Below are positions 63,626-64,000 of a stretch of 64,000 nucleotides of DNA, one piece after another. Below the pieces are notes generated by a model, which saw only the letters and a program-made list of their open reading frames with translations, did not search any database and was not told the DNA's origin. Source of the DNA: Salipiger abyssi (lineage in GTDB: Bacteria; Pseudomonadota; Alphaproteobacteria; Rhodobacterales; Rhodobacteraceae); contig NZ_CP015093.1 of assembly GCF_001975705.1 (NCBI RefSeq), positions 992,001 through 1,056,000 on the forward strand, in the 5' to 3' direction. Numbering within the stretch: the first letter of the stretch is position 1; every line of letters starts with the position of its first letter. The position numbers and the translations under genes were made by a program.

Positions 63626-64000
63626 TCAGCGGATCAGCGTCTTGATCGCCCGGGCATGCGCGGGATCGGCGGCCAGCGTGTGCTCGGAGAGCGCCCGCAC
63701 GGCGGGCAAAAGCTGAGCGGGCTCGACGATGCGATCGACCAGCCCCCAGGTCAGCGCCTCCTCGACCGGGATCTTCTGCCCCGCCATCAGGATCATCTTG
63801 GCCCGCGACGGCCCGACCAGCGCGGTGAGCCGCTCCGGGTCCGAAGGCTGCGGCAGAAAGCCCAGCTTCATCACCGGATAGAAGATCTTGGCATCGGGCA
63901 CCGAGATGCGCAGGTCGCAGGCCAGCGTCATACCCATGGCACCGCCCGCCACCGTGCCGTTCATCGCGCAGACCGTCAGCCCCGGCAGCCGTGCGATGGC
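63626..64000 (-). CDS. Enoyl-CoA hydratase/isomerase family protein, partial
   Basis: The last 124 residues of a crotonase-fold enzyme; the start lies beyond the right edge. It shows the oxyanion-hole stretch CAMNGTVAGGAMGMTLACDL, RISVPDAKIFYPVMKLGFLP and LTWGLVDRIVEPAQL. The catalytic Glu positions cannot be judged: the loop around LGFLPQPSDPERLTALVG has no glutamate where hydratases often keep one, so it may be an isomerase or hydrolase relative. Confidence 0.9.
   Translation of the reverse strand, partial: AIARLPGLTVCAMNGTVAGGAMGMTLACDLRISVPDAKIFYPVMKLGFLPQPSDPERLTALVGPSRAKMILMAGQKIPVEEALTWGLVDRIVEPAQLLPAVRALSEHTLAADPAHARAIKTLIR

Overview
The window is a 64-kb piece of a high-GC alphaproteobacterial chromosome. 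It most likely comes from the Rhodobacteraceae (roseobacter group, perhaps Salipiger-like; the genus is a guess). The evidence is class I lysyl-tRNA synthetase, a Rhodobacterales-type porin, class I PhaC with a convergent phasin-like gene, the order pyk - small membrane gene - rpmI - rplT - pheS, an amidase-aminotransferase-ftsK-lolA neighbourhood, and intergenic palindromes of a kind I associate with this family. Almost all of it is ordinary, densely packed core genome. I see no prophage, insertion sequence, CRISPR array, rRNA operon or plasmid module.

Layout. 1-4.8 kb: 5' part of priA, a divergent transaldolase, a ParA-like ATPase, a putative outer-membrane protein and a flavin-fold protein. 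4.8-8.6 kb: a 762-residue beta-helix protein divergent from a CHAD-domain protein. 8.6-17.3 kb: lysS, a TerB-like gene, dacB, nadD, a chemoreceptor and ettA. 17.3-18.3 kb: a REP palindrome, the remains of its RAYT transposase, and a cold-shock gene. 18.6-23.5 kb: a geranylgeranyl-reductase-type flavoprotein, a CDP-alcohol phosphatidyltransferase and the molybdate set modE-like/modABC with a Mo-box-like palindrome. 23.6-26.9 kb: a translationally coupled four-gene envelope-lipid operon. 26.9-29.6 kb: a TetR regulator facing a pspA-like operon across three copies of one inverted repeat. 29.6-33.3 kb: a drug-efflux-type ABC exporter with its TetR regulator. 33.5-35.5 kb: PHA synthase and a phasin-like gene. 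35.6-41.5 kb: a kinase/ATPase fusion, pheS, tRNA-Arg(UCU), rplT, rpmI and pyk. 41.6-49.4 kb: N-formylglutamate amidohydrolase, DUF1244, DUF3576 lipoprotein, a major porin, then a compact run of sulfotransferase, yggS, ribF, ycgN and threonine aldolase. 49.4-60.4 kb: LysE, HspQ, a lytic transglycosylase, lolA, a hydrolase, ftsK, an aminotransferase, an amidase and a UbiH-type hydroxylase. 60.6-64 kb: secreted small proteins, an LLM oxidoreductase, a YedK/HMCES-type SRAP protein and a partial crotonase.

The parts most worth following up are: (i) the TetR/PspA/YiaA-like/DUF4105 regulon with its triple operator, (ii) the LpxH-like / ceramide-glucosyltransferase-like / VTT / GT2 operon, (iii) the orphan beta-helix protein, which could be a gene-transfer-agent head spike, (iv) the decayed RAYT with a REP and a distant degenerate copy, and (v) the perfect palindromes between genes, notably the pair sharing two bases at 42.7 kb. 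All functional names rest on reading motifs by eye; no database search was run.
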